Source: Saprospira grandis DSM 2844 (lineage in GTDB: Bacteria; Bacteroidota; Bacteroidia; Chitinophagales; Saprospiraceae). Taken from it: a stretch of 64,000 bases of DNA. Shown one piece after another: positions 7,355 through 16,607 of this stretch; the first letter of the stretch is position 1; each line of letters starts with the position of its first letter. Below the pieces are notes generated by a model. The model did no database searches and was not told where the DNA came from. It saw only the letters and a program-made list of their open reading frames with translations. The stretch covers positions 1,779,163-1,843,162 of the forward strand of contig NZ_JH719942.1 of assembly GCF_000275825.1 (NCBI RefSeq), in the 5' to 3' direction. The position numbers and the translations under genes were made by a program.

Positions 7355-10186
7355 ATGAGCCAGCAAGAGTCAAAAGAGCAAGAATTTATGGAAATTTGGG
7401 GCGCCTCCGAGCATAACCTCAAAAAAATTAACTTGCGTATTCCCCGCAACCAATTAGTGGTCATTACCGGAGTAAGTGGTAGCGGCAAATCATCGCTGGC
7501 CTTCGATACTATCTACGCAGAGGGCCAAAGACGCTATATGGAGACCTTCTCCTCTTATGCCCGACAGTTTATCGGAAATATGGAACGACCCGATGTCGAA
7601 AAAATTGAAGGCCTTAGCCCCGTTATCGCTATCGAACAAAAAACAACTAGCAAAAATCCCCGCTCTACCGTAGGTACCGTTACCGAAATTTACGATTTTC
7701 TCCGCCTACTCTATGCCCGCGCTAGCGATGCCTATTCCTATAAAACAGGCAAAAAAATGCAACGCTATAGCGAGGAACAAATTATCGAACATATCTTCCA
7801 ACATTTTGAAGGGAAAAAAGGCATCTTGCTGGCCCCCTTGGTCCGCGCCCGTAAAGGACACTACCGCGAACTCTTTGAACAAATGCGCAAACAGGGCTTT
7901 AGCAAAATGCGCATAGATGGCTATATGATCGACCTTGAAGCCGGCATGCAAATCGACCGCTATAAAACGCATGATATTGAGTTAGTCGTAGACCGCCTCA
8001 AGGTCAGCGAAAAACGCCGCGACCGCTTCGAACTTTCCCTAAAAACAGCACTCAAACATGGCAACGGCTTTGTCATGTTTATGGAACACGAAAGCGAAAC
8101 AATCCACCAGTATAGTAAGTACCTGATGTGTACCGATTCTGGCATTTCCTATGAAGAACCCTCCCCCAATAGCTTCTCTTTTAACTCCCCCTATGGCGCC
8201 TGCCCCCACTGTAAAGGCTTAGGCGAACTACATGAGGTAGACCTAGCTCTAGTCATTCCAGATGATAGCAAAAGTATTAACGAAAAAGCTATTGTCCCCT
8301 TAGGAGAGGTCCGAAAAAACCTGACCTTCAAACAACTGCGCGCCCTATCCAAAAAATATAAGTTTAGCTTCTCTACTCCCGTCAAGGAAATTCCCGAAGA
8401 AGCCCTCCGGACCATTCTCTACGGAGGAGACGGTAGCTTTGATGCCCGCAATTTTGGCCGAGAAGAATTATCGCACAACCTAGCCGATGAAGGCCTGGTG
8501 CGCATGCTCAAACATTATTATAAAAGCTCTAGCTCAGAAAAAATCCGCTCTTGGGCCGAGGAGTTTATGCGGGTTATCGATTGCCCCCAATGCGAGGGCA
8601 GCCGCCTGCGCAAAGAATCGCTCTATTTCAAATTGGCTGAAAAAAATATCGCCGAATTAGCCCAAATGGATATTCGTACCCTCTATGATTGGCTAGAAGA
8701 ACTCCCCAGCCAATTGAGCAAACGCCAACAGCTAATTGGTACCGATATTATTAAAGAATTACGCCTCCGATTAGGCTTCCTCCTAGAGGTGGGCCTCGAT
8801 TACCTGCAACTCAACCGCCCCGCCAGAACCCTCTCCGGCGGAGAATCTCAACGCATTCGCCTCGCTACCCAAATTGGCTCTCAACTAACCGGTATTACTT
8901 ATGTCTTAGATGAACCTAGTATCGGCCTGCACCAAAGAGATAATGAACAGCTTATTGTGGCCCTCAGAGAATTAACCGATATCGGCAATTCGGTCTTGGT
9001 GGTAGAACATGATAAAGATATTATGCTAGCCTCCGATTATCTGATCGATTTGGGACCAAAAGCCGGTAAACTCGGTGGCGAAATTGTTGCAGAAGGTAAA
9101 CCCCAAGACTTCCTCTCTCAATCAGGCATTACTGCCGATTATCTGGCTAACCGACTCAAAGTCCTCACCCCAACAGAACGCAGAAAAGGCCACGGAAAAC
9201 AACTTCAGCTAAAAGGTGCAAAAGGCAATAATCTCAAATCAGTCAATTTAGAGCTGCCTCTAGGGACGCTCATCTGTGTCACTGGCGTATCCGGTAGTGG
9301 AAAATCAACCCTAGTAAATGAAACGCTCTACCCTATTCTCCGCCAACATTTCTATAATTCTATCCAAAAACCCCTAGCCTACGATAGCATCGAAGGAATA
9401 GAACATATTGATAAGGTCATCGAAATTGACCAACAGCCCATTGGCCGAACCCCCCGCTCTAATCCCGCTACTTATATTGGCGTTTTTGACGAAATTCGCA
9501 AGCTCTTTGCCGCTATCCCCGAAGCTAAAATCCGAGGCTACAAACCTGGCCGCTTTTCCTTTAATGTCTCCGGCGGACGCTGCGAAGATTGCGGAGGTAG
9601 CGGCTACCGCCTAATCGAAATGCAGTTCTTACCCAATGTAGAGGTAGAATGCGAAAGCTGCAAAGGCAAACGCTATAATCGAGAAACCCTCGAGATTATT
9701 TATAAGAAGAAAAGTATTAGCGATGTCCTACAAATGTCGGTAGATGAAGCTAGCGACTTCTTTGCCGACCTGCCCAAAATTCATCGCAAAATTGCCACGC
9801 TCCAAGATGTAGGACTTGGCTATATTACGCTCGGACAATCTGCAACTACGCTCTCTGGTGGAGAAGCCCAACGCATCAAGCTAGCCAAAGAACTCTCTAA
9901 ACGAGATACGGGCAATACTTTCTATATTCTAGATGAACCCACCACTGGGCTTCATTTTGCCGATATTCGCCTGCTGCTCAATGTCCTCAATATGCTGGTG
10001 GAAAGAGGCAATACGGTCCTCATTATTGAGCATAATATGGATGTCATTAAGGTTGCCGACTATCTGGTCGATATTGGCCCAGAAGGAGGCGCCAAAGGCG
10101 GGCAAATTATTGCCCAAGGTAGCCCCGAAGAAATTGCCGCCTGCCCCAATAGCCATACTGGCCGCTTCCTAAAACTAGAGTTGTAG
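7355..10186 (+). CDS. uvrA: Excinuclease ABC subunit A
   Basis: The 943-residue protein is full-length UvrA, the damage-sensing ATPase of nucleotide excision repair. It has two ABC ATPase halves: Walker [15 protein letters not shown] near the N-terminus and [14 protein letters not shown] in the second half, each with an LSGGE signature ([26 protein letters not shown]) and Walker B ([22 protein letters not shown]). Zinc-binding cysteine pairs are visible ([24 protein letters not shown]). The ATG at 7355 ([10 protein letters not shown]) is chosen over the frame start at 7322, which overlaps the promoter element. It is a single-gene transcription unit. Confidence 0.97.
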   Translation: MSQQESKEQEFMEIWGASEHNLKKINLRIPRNQLVVITGVSGSGKSSLAFDTIYAEGQRRYMETFSSYARQFIGNMERPDVEKIEGLSPVIAIEQKTTSKNPRSTVGTVTEIYDFLRLLYARASDAYSYKTGKKMQRYSEEQIIEHIFQHFEGKKGILLAPLVRARKGHYRELFEQMRKQGFSKMRIDGYMIDLEAGMQIDRYKTHDIELVVDRLKVSEKRRDRFELSLKTALKHGNGFVMFMEHESETIHQYSKYLMCTDSGISYEEPSPNSFSFNSPYGACPHCKGLGELHEVDLALVIPDDSKSINEKAIVPLGEVRKNLTFKQLRALSKKYKFSFSTPVKEIPEEALRTILYGGDGSFDARNFGREELSHNLADEGLVRMLKHYYKSSSSEKIRSWAEEFMRVIDCPQCEGSRLRKESLYFKLAEKNIAELAQMDIRTLYDWLEELPSQLSKRQQLIGTDIIKELRLRLGFLLEVGLDYLQLNRPARTLSGGESQRIRLATQIGSQLTGITYVLDEPSIGLHQRDNEQLIVALRELTDIGNSVLVVEHDKDIMLASDYLIDLGPKAGKLGGEIVAEGKPQDFLSQSGITADYLANRLKVLTPTERRKGHGKQLQLKGAKGNNLKSVNLELPLGTLICVTGVSGSGKSTLVNETLYPILRQHFYNSIQKPLAYDSIEGIEHIDKVIEIDQQPIGRTPRSNPATYIGVFDEIRKLFAAIPEAKIRGYKPGRFSFNVSGGRCEDCGGSGYRLIEMQFLPNVEVECESCKGKRYNRETLEIIYKKKSISDVLQMSVDEASDFFADLPKIHRKIATLQDVGLGYITLGQSATTLSGGEAQRIKLAKELSKRDTGNTFYILDEPTTGLHFADIRLLLNVLNMLVERGNTVLIIEHNMDVIKVADYLVDIGPEGGAKGGQIIAQGSPEEIAACPNSHTGRFLKLEL

Positions 10187-10200
10187 CCCCTTGGCCAGCT

Positions 10201-10234
10201 AAAAAGGGATATCGCAGAAGCGATATCCCTTTTT
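10201..10234. terminator. bidirectional terminator between uvrA and the DUF58 gene
   Basis: AAAAAGGGATATCGC and its complement flank a 4-base loop (AGAA), with A-run and T-run on either side. It serves both converging genes. Confidence 0.9.
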
Positions 10235-10235
10235 C

Positions 10236-11693
10236 TTAAATTAAGCCCCTAGCCTTGAGCTCTAAGTATTTATTTACGGTGTTGATAGACAAGTCCTCGG
10301 GCCGAGTTAAAATGGACTGAATGCCATATTGCCGCAACTCTCGAACAATCCGCTGCTTTTCCTCTACAAACTTTTGCGCAATGGTCCGATTGTAAATCAT
10401 TTCGGTATCATGGGCCTCTTGCTTGGCATAATCCTGAATTTCGGTATTCTCAAAAAAGACGACTACCAACAAATGCAAATGGTTGATGCGCCGCAAAATG
10501 GGCAAAACCCGCTGCATGGCCGAAAAACTCTCAAAGTTGGTGTAGAGAAAAATCAAACTACGGCGGCGAATAAAGCGACGAGAGGCCTGAAACAACAATT
10601 CATAGTTGGCCTCAAAGTTTCGCTCTTTCTCTCGATAAAGCGCCTCTAAGATGGTCCGCAAATGCTTGGGCCCACTTTCTGCCTTTACCGTACTTCCAAT
10701 TTTATCCGAAAAGCTCATCAAGCCTGCCTTATCGTGCTTTTGTAGGGCAATATTCAAAATGACCAAGCTACTATTAATGGCATAATCCATCAAGCTGAGG
10801 CCCTCAAAAGGCATTTTCATCGAGCGGCCTTTGTCTATCACACAAAAAACCTGCTGCGAGCGCTCATCTTCATATTGGTTAACCATCAACTCATTGCGGC
10901 GGCTGGTGGCCTTCCAGTTGATGCTCCTAAAATCATCGCCTTTTACGTAGTTTCGGATTTGCTCAAACTCATAGCTGTTCCCCAGTCGCCGCATTTTCTT
11001 GACGCCCGGAAAAATAGAGATTCGAGCAAGGGCCAAAAGCTCATATTTGCGCATTTGAATAATAGAGGGATAAACGGGAATCGTCTGCTCCTGCTCTACA
11101 ATAATATGCCGCTCAATTAGGCCCAATTTAGAGCGCAAAAAGATATTGATATTTCTAAACACATACTCTCCCCGCTCCAACGGCTTGAGCTCATAGACCA
11201 AGGTATCTTTTTCGCCTTTTTGCAGCTGATGAAACAACTGAAAATCTCGCTTTTGAAACTGTAAGGGGAGCTCGTCAATAATTTCGAGTGATAAGCCAAC
11301 AGGCGACTGATTGTCTAGTTCTAATTTAATTGGATTGGGGTCGCTAAGCGAAAACAGTTTAGGCAGTTTTCGCTTTGCTTTGAGCTTAATCTTGGGATGA
11401 AAAAGCAAAATGGCATCGGCCACAATCAGGGCAAAAAAGAGGAAAAGTGCTAGCTGCGCTATAATAAACAACCAGCTAGCGGCCATACCCAAGGCCAAAA
11501 AGACCACTAAGCTCCCCAAAACGATAAAAAACCGTCGGGGAAGATGCAAGGGTTTTAGGGCCAATTGGCTGGCGGCAATAATGAGTGCCAAACGAAGGGC
11601 ATAAAGCAAAGGAGCCGCAATGCCCAAAGGCAAAAAACTAAGGCCAAAAATGGCCAGCAGGCCCAAAAGGAGGTATAAAGATCGCTTAGACAT
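10236..11693 (-). CDS. DUF58 domain protein
   Basis: This 485-residue protein has a hydrophobic N-terminus with three or four membrane segments (to about residue 110), then a cytoplasmic part. The DUF58 signature reads GNSYEFEQIRNYVKGDDFRS and INWKATSRRNELMVNQYEDE, followed by a von Willebrand A-like fold with VFCVIDKGRSM. DUF58 proteins usually sit beside MoxR AAA ATPases and are thought to help assemble or activate other proteins; no moxR gene is adjacent here. The function remains inference. Confidence 0.8.
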   Translation of the reverse strand: MSKRSLYLLLGLLAIFGLSFLPLGIAAPLLYALRLALIIAASQLALKPLHLPRRFFIVLGSLVVFLALGMAASWLFIIAQLALFLFFALIVADAILLFHPKIKLKAKRKLPKLFSLSDPNPIKLELDNQSPVGLSLEIIDELPLQFQKRDFQLFHQLQKGEKDTLVYELKPLERGEYVFRNINIFLRSKLGLIERHIIVEQEQTIPVYPSIIQMRKYELLALARISIFPGVKKMRRLGNSYEFEQIRNYVKGDDFRSINWKATSRRNELMVNQYEDERSQQVFCVIDKGRSMKMPFEGLSLMDYAINSSLVILNIALQKHDKAGLMSFSDKIGSTVKAESGPKHLRTILEALYREKERNFEANYELLFQASRRFIRRRSLIFLYTNFESFSAMQRVLPILRRINHLHLLVVVFFENTEIQDYAKQEAHDTEMIYNRTIAQKFVEEKQRIVRELRQYGIQSILTRPEDLSINTVNKYLELKARGLI

Positions 11694-11842
11694 AGGGAGG
11701 ATTCAAATCTATTACTAGAGAGTAATTGATAAAATAGGGTTTTTTTTTTAAGATGTTTACTTTCCTCTTTAAAACTAAGTCGGGGCTCTATTTTTTTGGC
11801 CCAAGAAGGCGGCGCAGCCGCCGCCAAGGCGCGAAGCGCCTC
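11694..11842. other. intergenic region between DUF58 gene and element HE5
   Basis: It contains a run of ten T (near 11742) and GC-rich palindromes (GGCGGC..GCCGCC and GGCGC..GCGCC) next to the inner end of HE5. TAGATTTG on the minus strand at 11704-11711 matches the -7 motif but would put transcription start about 4 bases from the DUF58 start codon. Confidence 0.35.
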
Positions 11843-11970
11843 GGCTGAGGGATGGATAGCAGTGGCCCGAAGGGCCAGACCAAAGCGCTGAAAGCGCTGC
11901 AGGGCCGAGCAGACCTGCGAGCTGCGACACAGCCCGACCCGCAGGCCCAGAGGGCCGAAGGGGCAGCCCC
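11843..11970 (-). repeat. hairpin element HE5 (GGCTG/CAGCC)
   Basis: Reverse copy. N4 is GCAG with CTGC; H2 is AGCGC-TTTC-GCGCT class; H3 is GGCCC-TTC-GGGCC; H1 is enlarged. Its outer end joins the T-run of the terminator of the next minus-strand gene. Confidence 0.85.
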
Positions 11971-12009
11971 AAAATAAAAAAAAGCTGTCCCTCTAAAAAG
12001 AGAAACAGC
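11971..12009 (-). terminator. terminator of the 12040-12498 gene
   Basis: Read on the minus strand, GCTGTTTCTC pairs with GAGGGACAGC (two G-T wobbles), then TTTTTTTTATTTT runs straight into GGGGC of HE5. Confidence 0.75.
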
Positions 12010-12039
12010 CCTTAGCAAAGTTAGGAAAGTCTGGAGGCG

Positions 12040-12498
12040 CTACTGCTTAGAAGCCGAAAGCGCTATATCTAGTAGCGCTCCATTATATTGCACATACTTG
12101 ATGTGCGGGGGAAGGGTAATTTGATAGCTATATTCTTCGCTACAGCTCTTTTTGGCCAGCACCAAATCGCTAGGGACCTTAGCCATTTTGACCAGAAAAA
12201 CCTGCTCTTGCGTCTGCTCTTCTCCAACAAGCTCATAGCGCCCTTTTTTGATCAAGAACTCTAGCACCCGAAGGCTGCCGCCATCACCTAAAGTAATCAC
12301 TTGATCAACACGCAAACGACTGCCTTTGGCATATTTTACCGATATTTCGGCTCCGGCTGGCAACTCCAAATTGAGAATTTCGCAGGCCATAGAAGGACGA
12401 AAAGACTGAAAATGCATGCCGCTAATATCTTGGGCAAAAAGCTGTTGGCCCAGAAAAACTAGGCTCAGGAGCAAACTGAGGGGGAATAAATGTTTCAT
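12040..12498 (-). CDS. Small secreted protein of unknown function
   Basis: The 152-residue product has a clear signal peptide (MKHLFPLSLLLSLVFLGQQL, cleaved after FAQ) and a mature part of about 129 residues with predicted beta strands and two cysteines (MACEILNL, KKSCSEEYS). I do not recognise a family. The ATG at 12498 is preferred to the longer frame from 12621 because only it gives a signal peptide at the N-terminus. The thioredoxin-like secreted protein gene lies 106 bases upstream on the same strand; between them is the dyad TGTTCT..AGAACA (12512-12529). Confidence 0.6.
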   Translation of the reverse strand: MKHLFPLSLLLSLVFLGQQLFAQDISGMHFQSFRPSMACEILNLELPAGAEISVKYAKGSRLRVDQVITLGDGGSLRVLEFLIKKGRYELVGEEQTQEQVFLVKMAKVPSDLVLAKKSCSEEYSYQITLPPHIKYVQYNGALLDIALSASKQ

Positions 12499-12604
12499 GG
12501 TTCTTTTTTTATGTTCTTGCATTAGAACAGCAACCAAAAGCCAACTATTATTCCAATTCAAACCCTGCCCCCAAAAAGGAAATGTTTTAACAGTCTTAGG
12601 CCAA

Positions 12605-13711
12605 CTAATGCCCAATTTCATGCAGTTCTTTAACCAATTCCTTGGCCGCTTCTTCTTGCTTCAGTTTGCGCAACAAGTACAAATAGGTTTGGCCATACTC
12701 CGCAGAGGGCTGGGCCTCAAAGGCGGCCTTGGCCCACTTTAGCGCCTCCTTATGGTATTTTTCTTCCAATTGCGCTTCTCCAAAAATGCGGGCATACTTA
12801 TGCTGCATTTGGGCATCGCCATATTTTTTGAGCTGTTTTTTGCTATACTTTAGCGCCTTGGGCCAATCTTTTAGGGCCATATAATAATCTACCCAAGCCT
12901 GGGCCTCAAAAGATTTGGCCAGCTGGGCATCGGCCTTTTTTAGCTTTTTGCTGGCCTCCTTAATTAGGGCCGGGGCCTGAAATTCTTGGGCCTTTTTGGC
13001 CGTTGCCCGAGCAGCCACTAACAACTGATCTAAAAAGACCTGCTCCCCTTTTTCTGCCCTAGCCTTTTTTTGCTGCTCCAACAAGAGCTCAAAGGCTGTA
13101 CAATCGGCTTCTAAGGCAAAATCAAAGAGGAAATCTAGGTTGTCCTTAGTCGTCCAATCCTCTTGCGTCCGAATATATTCATTGGCCATTTTAAGGCTCG
13201 GCTTGCCCCCCATCAAAAGGGCATAAGCATAGGCCCGAAGCAGTTCTGGACTGCGATCGCCCTCCTCATAACGAGCTACAAACTCCCCACTATGGTCAAT
13301 TTTTGACAAGGCCGTTTGGCCCAACTGCAAAAAACGATCAATCGGCAGACCGCCCCTTTGATAATGCACCAACTCCCCTTCTGCATCAATAAAAAGCAAG
13401 GTCGGATAAGCCGAAACCTGGTACTTTCTGGCCAAAGCCGGCCCCTCCCCTTTCTCCATGTCAATCTTCAAATTGACAAAATGCTTATTGTAAAAATCTC
13501 CCGCTTCTGCCTGCGAAAAAACCGTTTTAGCCATCCGCTTACAAGGGCCGCACCAGCTGGCATAAGCATCCAAAAAAATGATTTTATGCTCTTTTTTGGC
13601 CAACTCTTGGGCCTCGGCAAAGCTGCCATGAAAAAACTCAATTTGCCCAAAAGCCGATTGCTGCAAAAACAAAACAGCCAAACAAACAAAGGTGGAAACT
13701 AATCTGTACAT
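12605..13711 (-). CDS. Secreted thioredoxin-like protein with helical repeat C-terminus
   Basis: The 368-residue protein has a signal peptide (1-22), then a thioredoxin domain with the active site WCGPC (residues 53-57) and the cis-proline region AYPTLLFID. Residues from about 150 to the end are helical and rich in Ala, Lys and Glu, with TPR-like pairs (ALKYSKKQLKKYGDA, ALKWAKAAFEAQ). It should act in the periplasm as a disulfide reductase or isomerase; its client is unknown. It precedes the small secreted protein gene and may share its transcript. Confidence 0.82.
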   Translation of the reverse strand: MYRLVSTFVCLAVLFLQQSAFGQIEFFHGSFAEAQELAKKEHKIIFLDAYASWCGPCKRMAKTVFSQAEAGDFYNKHFVNLKIDMEKGEGPALARKYQVSAYPTLLFIDAEGELVHYQRGGLPIDRFLQLGQTALSKIDHSGEFVARYEEGDRSPELLRAYAYALLMGGKPSLKMANEYIRTQEDWTTKDNLDFLFDFALEADCTAFELLLEQQKKARAEKGEQVFLDQLLVAARATAKKAQEFQAPALIKEASKKLKKADAQLAKSFEAQAWVDYYMALKDWPKALKYSKKQLKKYGDAQMQHKYARIFGEAQLEEKYHKEALKWAKAAFEAQPSAEYGQTYLYLLRKLKQEEAAKELVKELHEIGH

Positions 13712-13736
13712 ACGATTTGATTATTTTTTATTTTTT

Positions 13737-13847
13737 GGGGCCTCCTGCCTACGGCAGGCGCTACGTTGCGGGGCTCGCTCTTCGCTCGGCCCTTCGGCCT
13801 TCGGCCTCGGTCTGGCCCTGCGGGCCACCCCTCCACATCGCTAGGCC
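13737..13847 (+). repeat. hairpin element HE6 (GGCCT/AGGCC)
   Basis: Forward copy. N4 GGGG/CCCC; core variant CTCGCTCTTCGCTCGGCCC; H1 CTGCC-TAC-GGCAG; H2 GGCC-TTC-GGCC; H3 GGCCC-TGC-GGGCC. It lies between divergent genes, so it would be in a 5-prime leader or untranscribed. Confidence 0.85.
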
Positions 13848-14017
13848 ATTCGGACCGAGCGCCTACTTCCCCAAAATCCATAGATGAACTATTACAAATT
13901 TAAGCAGAAATCTATTAGTTTGTTGGGCTAGTTTAGCCAAACTTTGCTGAAGGCTTGAACTATTCAGCGCTTTAGCTAGTTAGCCCAAGTAATTTTTAAT
14001 CTGCAAAAAATAAATTT

Positions 14018-14464
14018 ATGTCACTGAGTGAACGCATCAAAGAAGGCCTAAAAACGGCCATGAAAAACAAAGATGAGGCCCGCAAACGGACCATCCGCGC
14101 CATCAAGGCCCAACTTCTCCTGATGCAAACTGACGGCACAGGTGCCGAAATCACCGAAGAGCGCGAGCTCAAGATGCTACAAACCATGGTAAAGCAAAGA
14201 GAAGACTCGCTCACTACTTATCAAGAACAAGGCCGCGAAGAATTGGCCCAAGTAGAGGCAGAGGAAATCGCTATCATCAAGGAGTTTTTGCCCGCTCAAC
14301 TAGAAGGCGAAGCTTTGCTTGCTGAAATTAAGGCCATCATTGAAGAAGCTGGCGCAAGCAGCATGAAAGATATGGGCCGCGTAATGGGTATGGCCAGCAA
14401 AAAATTGTTGGGCAAAGCCGATGGCAAAAGCATTTCGGCTACCGTTAAGCAACTACTCGGATAA
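14018..14464 (+). CDS. yqeY: GatB/YqeY domain protein
   Basis: The 148-residue protein is a stand-alone YqeY: SLSERIKEGLKTAMKNKDEA at the start, the central EEFL-type hinge (IIKEFLPAQLE) and the C-terminal MKDMGRVMGMASKKLLGKAD helical module homologous to the tail of GatB. GatB tails bind tRNA in amidotransferases, but the free-standing protein has no established reaction. It heads a four-gene operon with gaps of 10, 9 and 1 bases. Confidence 0.88.
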   Translation: MSLSERIKEGLKTAMKNKDEARKRTIRAIKAQLLLMQTDGTGAEITEERELKMLQTMVKQREDSLTTYQEQGREELAQVEAEEIAIIKEFLPAQLEGEALLAEIKAIIEEAGASSMKDMGRVMGMASKKLLGKADGKSISATVKQLLG

Positions 14465-14474
14465 ATAAAAAAGC

Positions 14475-15143
14475 ATGGGCGTTGATATCGTTTTTATTAT
14501 CATGGTAGCCTATGGCTTTTACTTTGGCTACGCCTATGGCCTAATTAAAGTGGTGGTTTTTATCATCTCCTTAATTTTGGCCCTAGGCGTATCTATGTAT
14601 ATTACCCCCGCCTTGAGCGACTTGATTAGCCTGACCATCGAGATTGACTCCGCCTTTTTGCCCTTTGTGGCCTTTTTGGTCTCTGTTTTTGGCATTATGG
14701 CCATTGCTCGAATTATTTTCTTGCTCTTTGATAAAAACGTAACCAGCAAAAGGGTTAATCAGTTTACTCGCGCCATTGGCGGATTTATGATGTCGGGCAT
14801 GTTTAGCTTTTTGTTTTCGGTTTTGGTCACCTTTTTTAGCCAGGCCCATGTATTAAAACCCGAAAAGCTAGAACATAGCTCTTTTTTCTATCCCTATGTA
14901 CAAAAAATACCCAATGTGGGCACTGCCGTTCTAGAACGAATTGCACCCTATGTAGGAAGCTTTACCAAATATATGAAAAAGTCATTGGACCAGCTGCGGG
15001 AAGGAGGGGCCTACAAAGAAGAAGGCCCTCGGCTAGATGATTTGTTTATTGAGGAGGATTATAGCTTGGACAGCCTTAAAAAAGCGCCGCCCCCTCCTCC
15101 CCCTGCCACAGATAGTACCGACTTAAGTACAGAAGAAGACTAG
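14475..15143 (+). CDS. cvpA: CvpA family membrane protein
   Basis: The 222-residue protein has four membrane segments in the first 125 residues (starting MGVDIVFIIMVAYGFYFGYA and including LIKVVVFIISLILALGVSMY), the CvpA pattern, followed by a charged cytoplasmic tail with a proline run (KAPPPPPPATDS). CvpA is linked to colicin V production and envelope stress in other bacteria; no biochemical function is settled. It is the second gene of the yqeY operon. Confidence 0.82.
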   Translation: MGVDIVFIIMVAYGFYFGYAYGLIKVVVFIISLILALGVSMYITPALSDLISLTIEIDSAFLPFVAFLVSVFGIMAIARIIFLLFDKNVTSKRVNQFTRAIGGFMMSGMFSFLFSVLVTFFSQAHVLKPEKLEHSSFFYPYVQKIPNVGTAVLERIAPYVGSFTKYMKKSLDQLREGGAYKEEGPRLDDLFIEEDYSLDSLKKAPPPPPPATDSTDLSTEED

Positions 15144-15152
15144 ACAACGGCT

Positions 15153-15734
15153 ATGCGTTTATTGCTAATAGATAATTATGATTCCTTTACCTTTAATCTT
15201 TATGATTACTTCTTACGTTTAGATTGTAAGGTGGTGGTAATTCGAAATGATGCGGCTAACTTGCTCTCGCAATTGGCCCAAGGAGGCTGGGATGGGCTCT
15301 TGCTCTCTCCTGGTCCAGAACGGCCCGAAAAGGCGGGGCAGCTCATGGCTGCCCTAGACCTAGCCTATGAATTGGGCCTACCCACTTTGGGCATCTGTTT
15401 GGGGCATCAGGCCATTGGCCTAAAATGGGGAGCTGTTCTTCATCGGGCAGTGCAGCCCATGCATGGCAAAACCTCTCTGATTCAACATCAGGCCAAGGAC
15501 CTTTTTGAGGGTTTGGCTCAGCCCATGCAGGTGATGCGCTACCATTCGCTCGTTTTAGACAATTTGCCTAGCCGCCTAGCAGCAACGGCTTTTGGTCCAG
15601 AAGGCGAAATTATGGCCCTTAGAGATAAATTGGCCCCAGTTTGGGGAGTGCAATTTCACCCCGAATCCATTCTGAGCCCTGAAGGGCTCTCACTTTTGGC
15701 CAACTGGCTCCACAGTTTGGCCCTCATAAAATAA
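15153..15734 (+). CDS. Anthranilate/aminodeoxychorismate synthase glutamine amidotransferase subunit
   Basis: The 193-residue protein is a class I glutamine amidotransferase. The nucleophile C82 sits in LGICLGHQAIG, and H169 and E171 in WGVQFHPESI complete the triad. The opening LLIDNYDSFTFNLYDYF is typical of TrpG/PabA. It supplies ammonia to either TrpE (tryptophan) or PabB (folate). No synthase large subunit is nearby, so the pathway cannot be decided, and one protein may serve both. Confidence 0.9.
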   Translation: MRLLLIDNYDSFTFNLYDYFLRLDCKVVVIRNDAANLLSQLAQGGWDGLLLSPGPERPEKAGQLMAALDLAYELGLPTLGICLGHQAIGLKWGAVLHRAVQPMHGKTSLIQHQAKDLFEGLAQPMQVMRYHSLVLDNLPSRLAATAFGPEGEIMALRDKLAPVWGVQFHPESILSPEGLSLLANWLHSLALIK

Positions 15735-15735
15735 T

Positions 15736-16401
15736 ATGCTTATGCTTGCAGCCAATTTGATTTCTTATGCCGTTCCGCCCCTAAGGGCTAGCGATAGCGG
15801 TGAAAAGGCCCTCAATTGGATGAGCGACTTTCATGTTCGCCACCTCCCTATTGTAGAGGACCGACAGCTTTTGGGCATTCTCTCTGAAGATGAGCTGCTC
15901 AACTTTAATGCGCCAGAAGAAAGTATTTTGGAAAATGAGCCCATTTTGCTGCATAAGAGTGTAGAGCCTGGCCAACACCTTTTTGAGGTCATGAAACTGA
16001 TTGTAGATACCAATCTTACGGTAGTGCCTGTTTTGGACCAAGAACAAAATTATTTGGGCCTCATCACCCTAGAGAATTTGCTGCGGCATTTTGCCGAAAC
16101 GGGGGCCATTTCGCATCCTGGAGGCATGCTCCTCATTCGGATGCCCGCCCGCGATTATTCTTTGGCTGAAATTGCCCGTTTGATTGAAGGCGAAAACTGT
16201 AAGGTGTTGAGTTGTTTTATCTCTTCGGCCCCAACAGCTGCTCATTTAGAGCTCACGCTCAAGTTAAGCCGTCAAGACCTTAAGCATGTGGTGGCCACCT
16301 TAGAGCGTTTTGGTTATGAGGTAGAGTCTTTTTATGAATCGGAATATTTGGATGATCTTCGAGATCGTTATGAGGGGCTAATGCGCTACCTCAATATGTA
16401 A
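15736..16401 (+). CDS. CBS-pair protein with C-terminal ACT-like region
   Basis: The 221-residue protein has two CBS motifs: FHVRHLPIVEDRQLLGILSE (about 32-51) and NLTVVPVLDQEQNYLGLIT. The C-terminal third (IRMPARDYSLAEIARLIEGE and following) looks like an ACT-type ligand domain. CBS pairs bind adenosine nucleotides, so a regulatory role is likely, but the target is unknown. It starts 1 base after the amidotransferase stop and is closed by a strong terminator. Confidence 0.75.
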   Translation: MLMLAANLISYAVPPLRASDSGEKALNWMSDFHVRHLPIVEDRQLLGILSEDELLNFNAPEESILENEPILLHKSVEPGQHLFEVMKLIVDTNLTVVPVLDQEQNYLGLITLENLLRHFAETGAISHPGGMLLIRMPARDYSLAEIARLIEGENCKVLSCFISSAPTAAHLELTLKLSRQDLKHVVATLERFGYEVESFYESEYLDDLRDRYEGLMRYLNM

Positions 16402-16407
16402 TAAGAG

Positions 16408-16438
16408 AGGGGAGCCGCTTGAGCGGCTCCCCTTTTTT
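16408..16438 (+). terminator. terminator of the yqeY-cvpA-CBS operon
   Basis: AGGGGAGCCGCT and its complement around a TG loop, followed by TTTTTT, directly after the CBS gene stop. Confidence 0.92.
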
Positions 16439-16484
16439 GGGCCCAGCGGCAGGGCACTACCGCCAGGGCAAAGAAGGTCCAAAA

Positions 16485-16607
16485 GGCCCAGCGCTGCGCA
16501 GCCGTGGCCCGCAGGGCCAGACCCAAGCCGCCTTTGGCGGCTGCAGGGCCGAGCAGACCTGCGAGCGGCGCAGCATAGCGGCGGCCAGCTTGCTGGCCGC
16601 GGGCCCC
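16485..16607 (-). repeat. hairpin element HE7 (GGCCC/GGGCC)
   Basis: Reverse copy of the third subtype. N4 GCCG/CGGC; H1 GCGGCCAGC-AA-GCTGGCCGC; H2 AGCCGCC-AAA-GGCGGCT; H3 GGCCC-TGC-GGGCC. Its last C is also the first base of the lysA stop codon complement, so it touches the gene. Confidence 0.87.

Noticed and set aside
11704..11711. Promoter -7 box (TAGATTTG, minus) for the DUF58 gene
   Set aside because: It would place transcription start about 4 bases from the start codon and lacks a -33 box; chance match in AT-rich DNA is likely.
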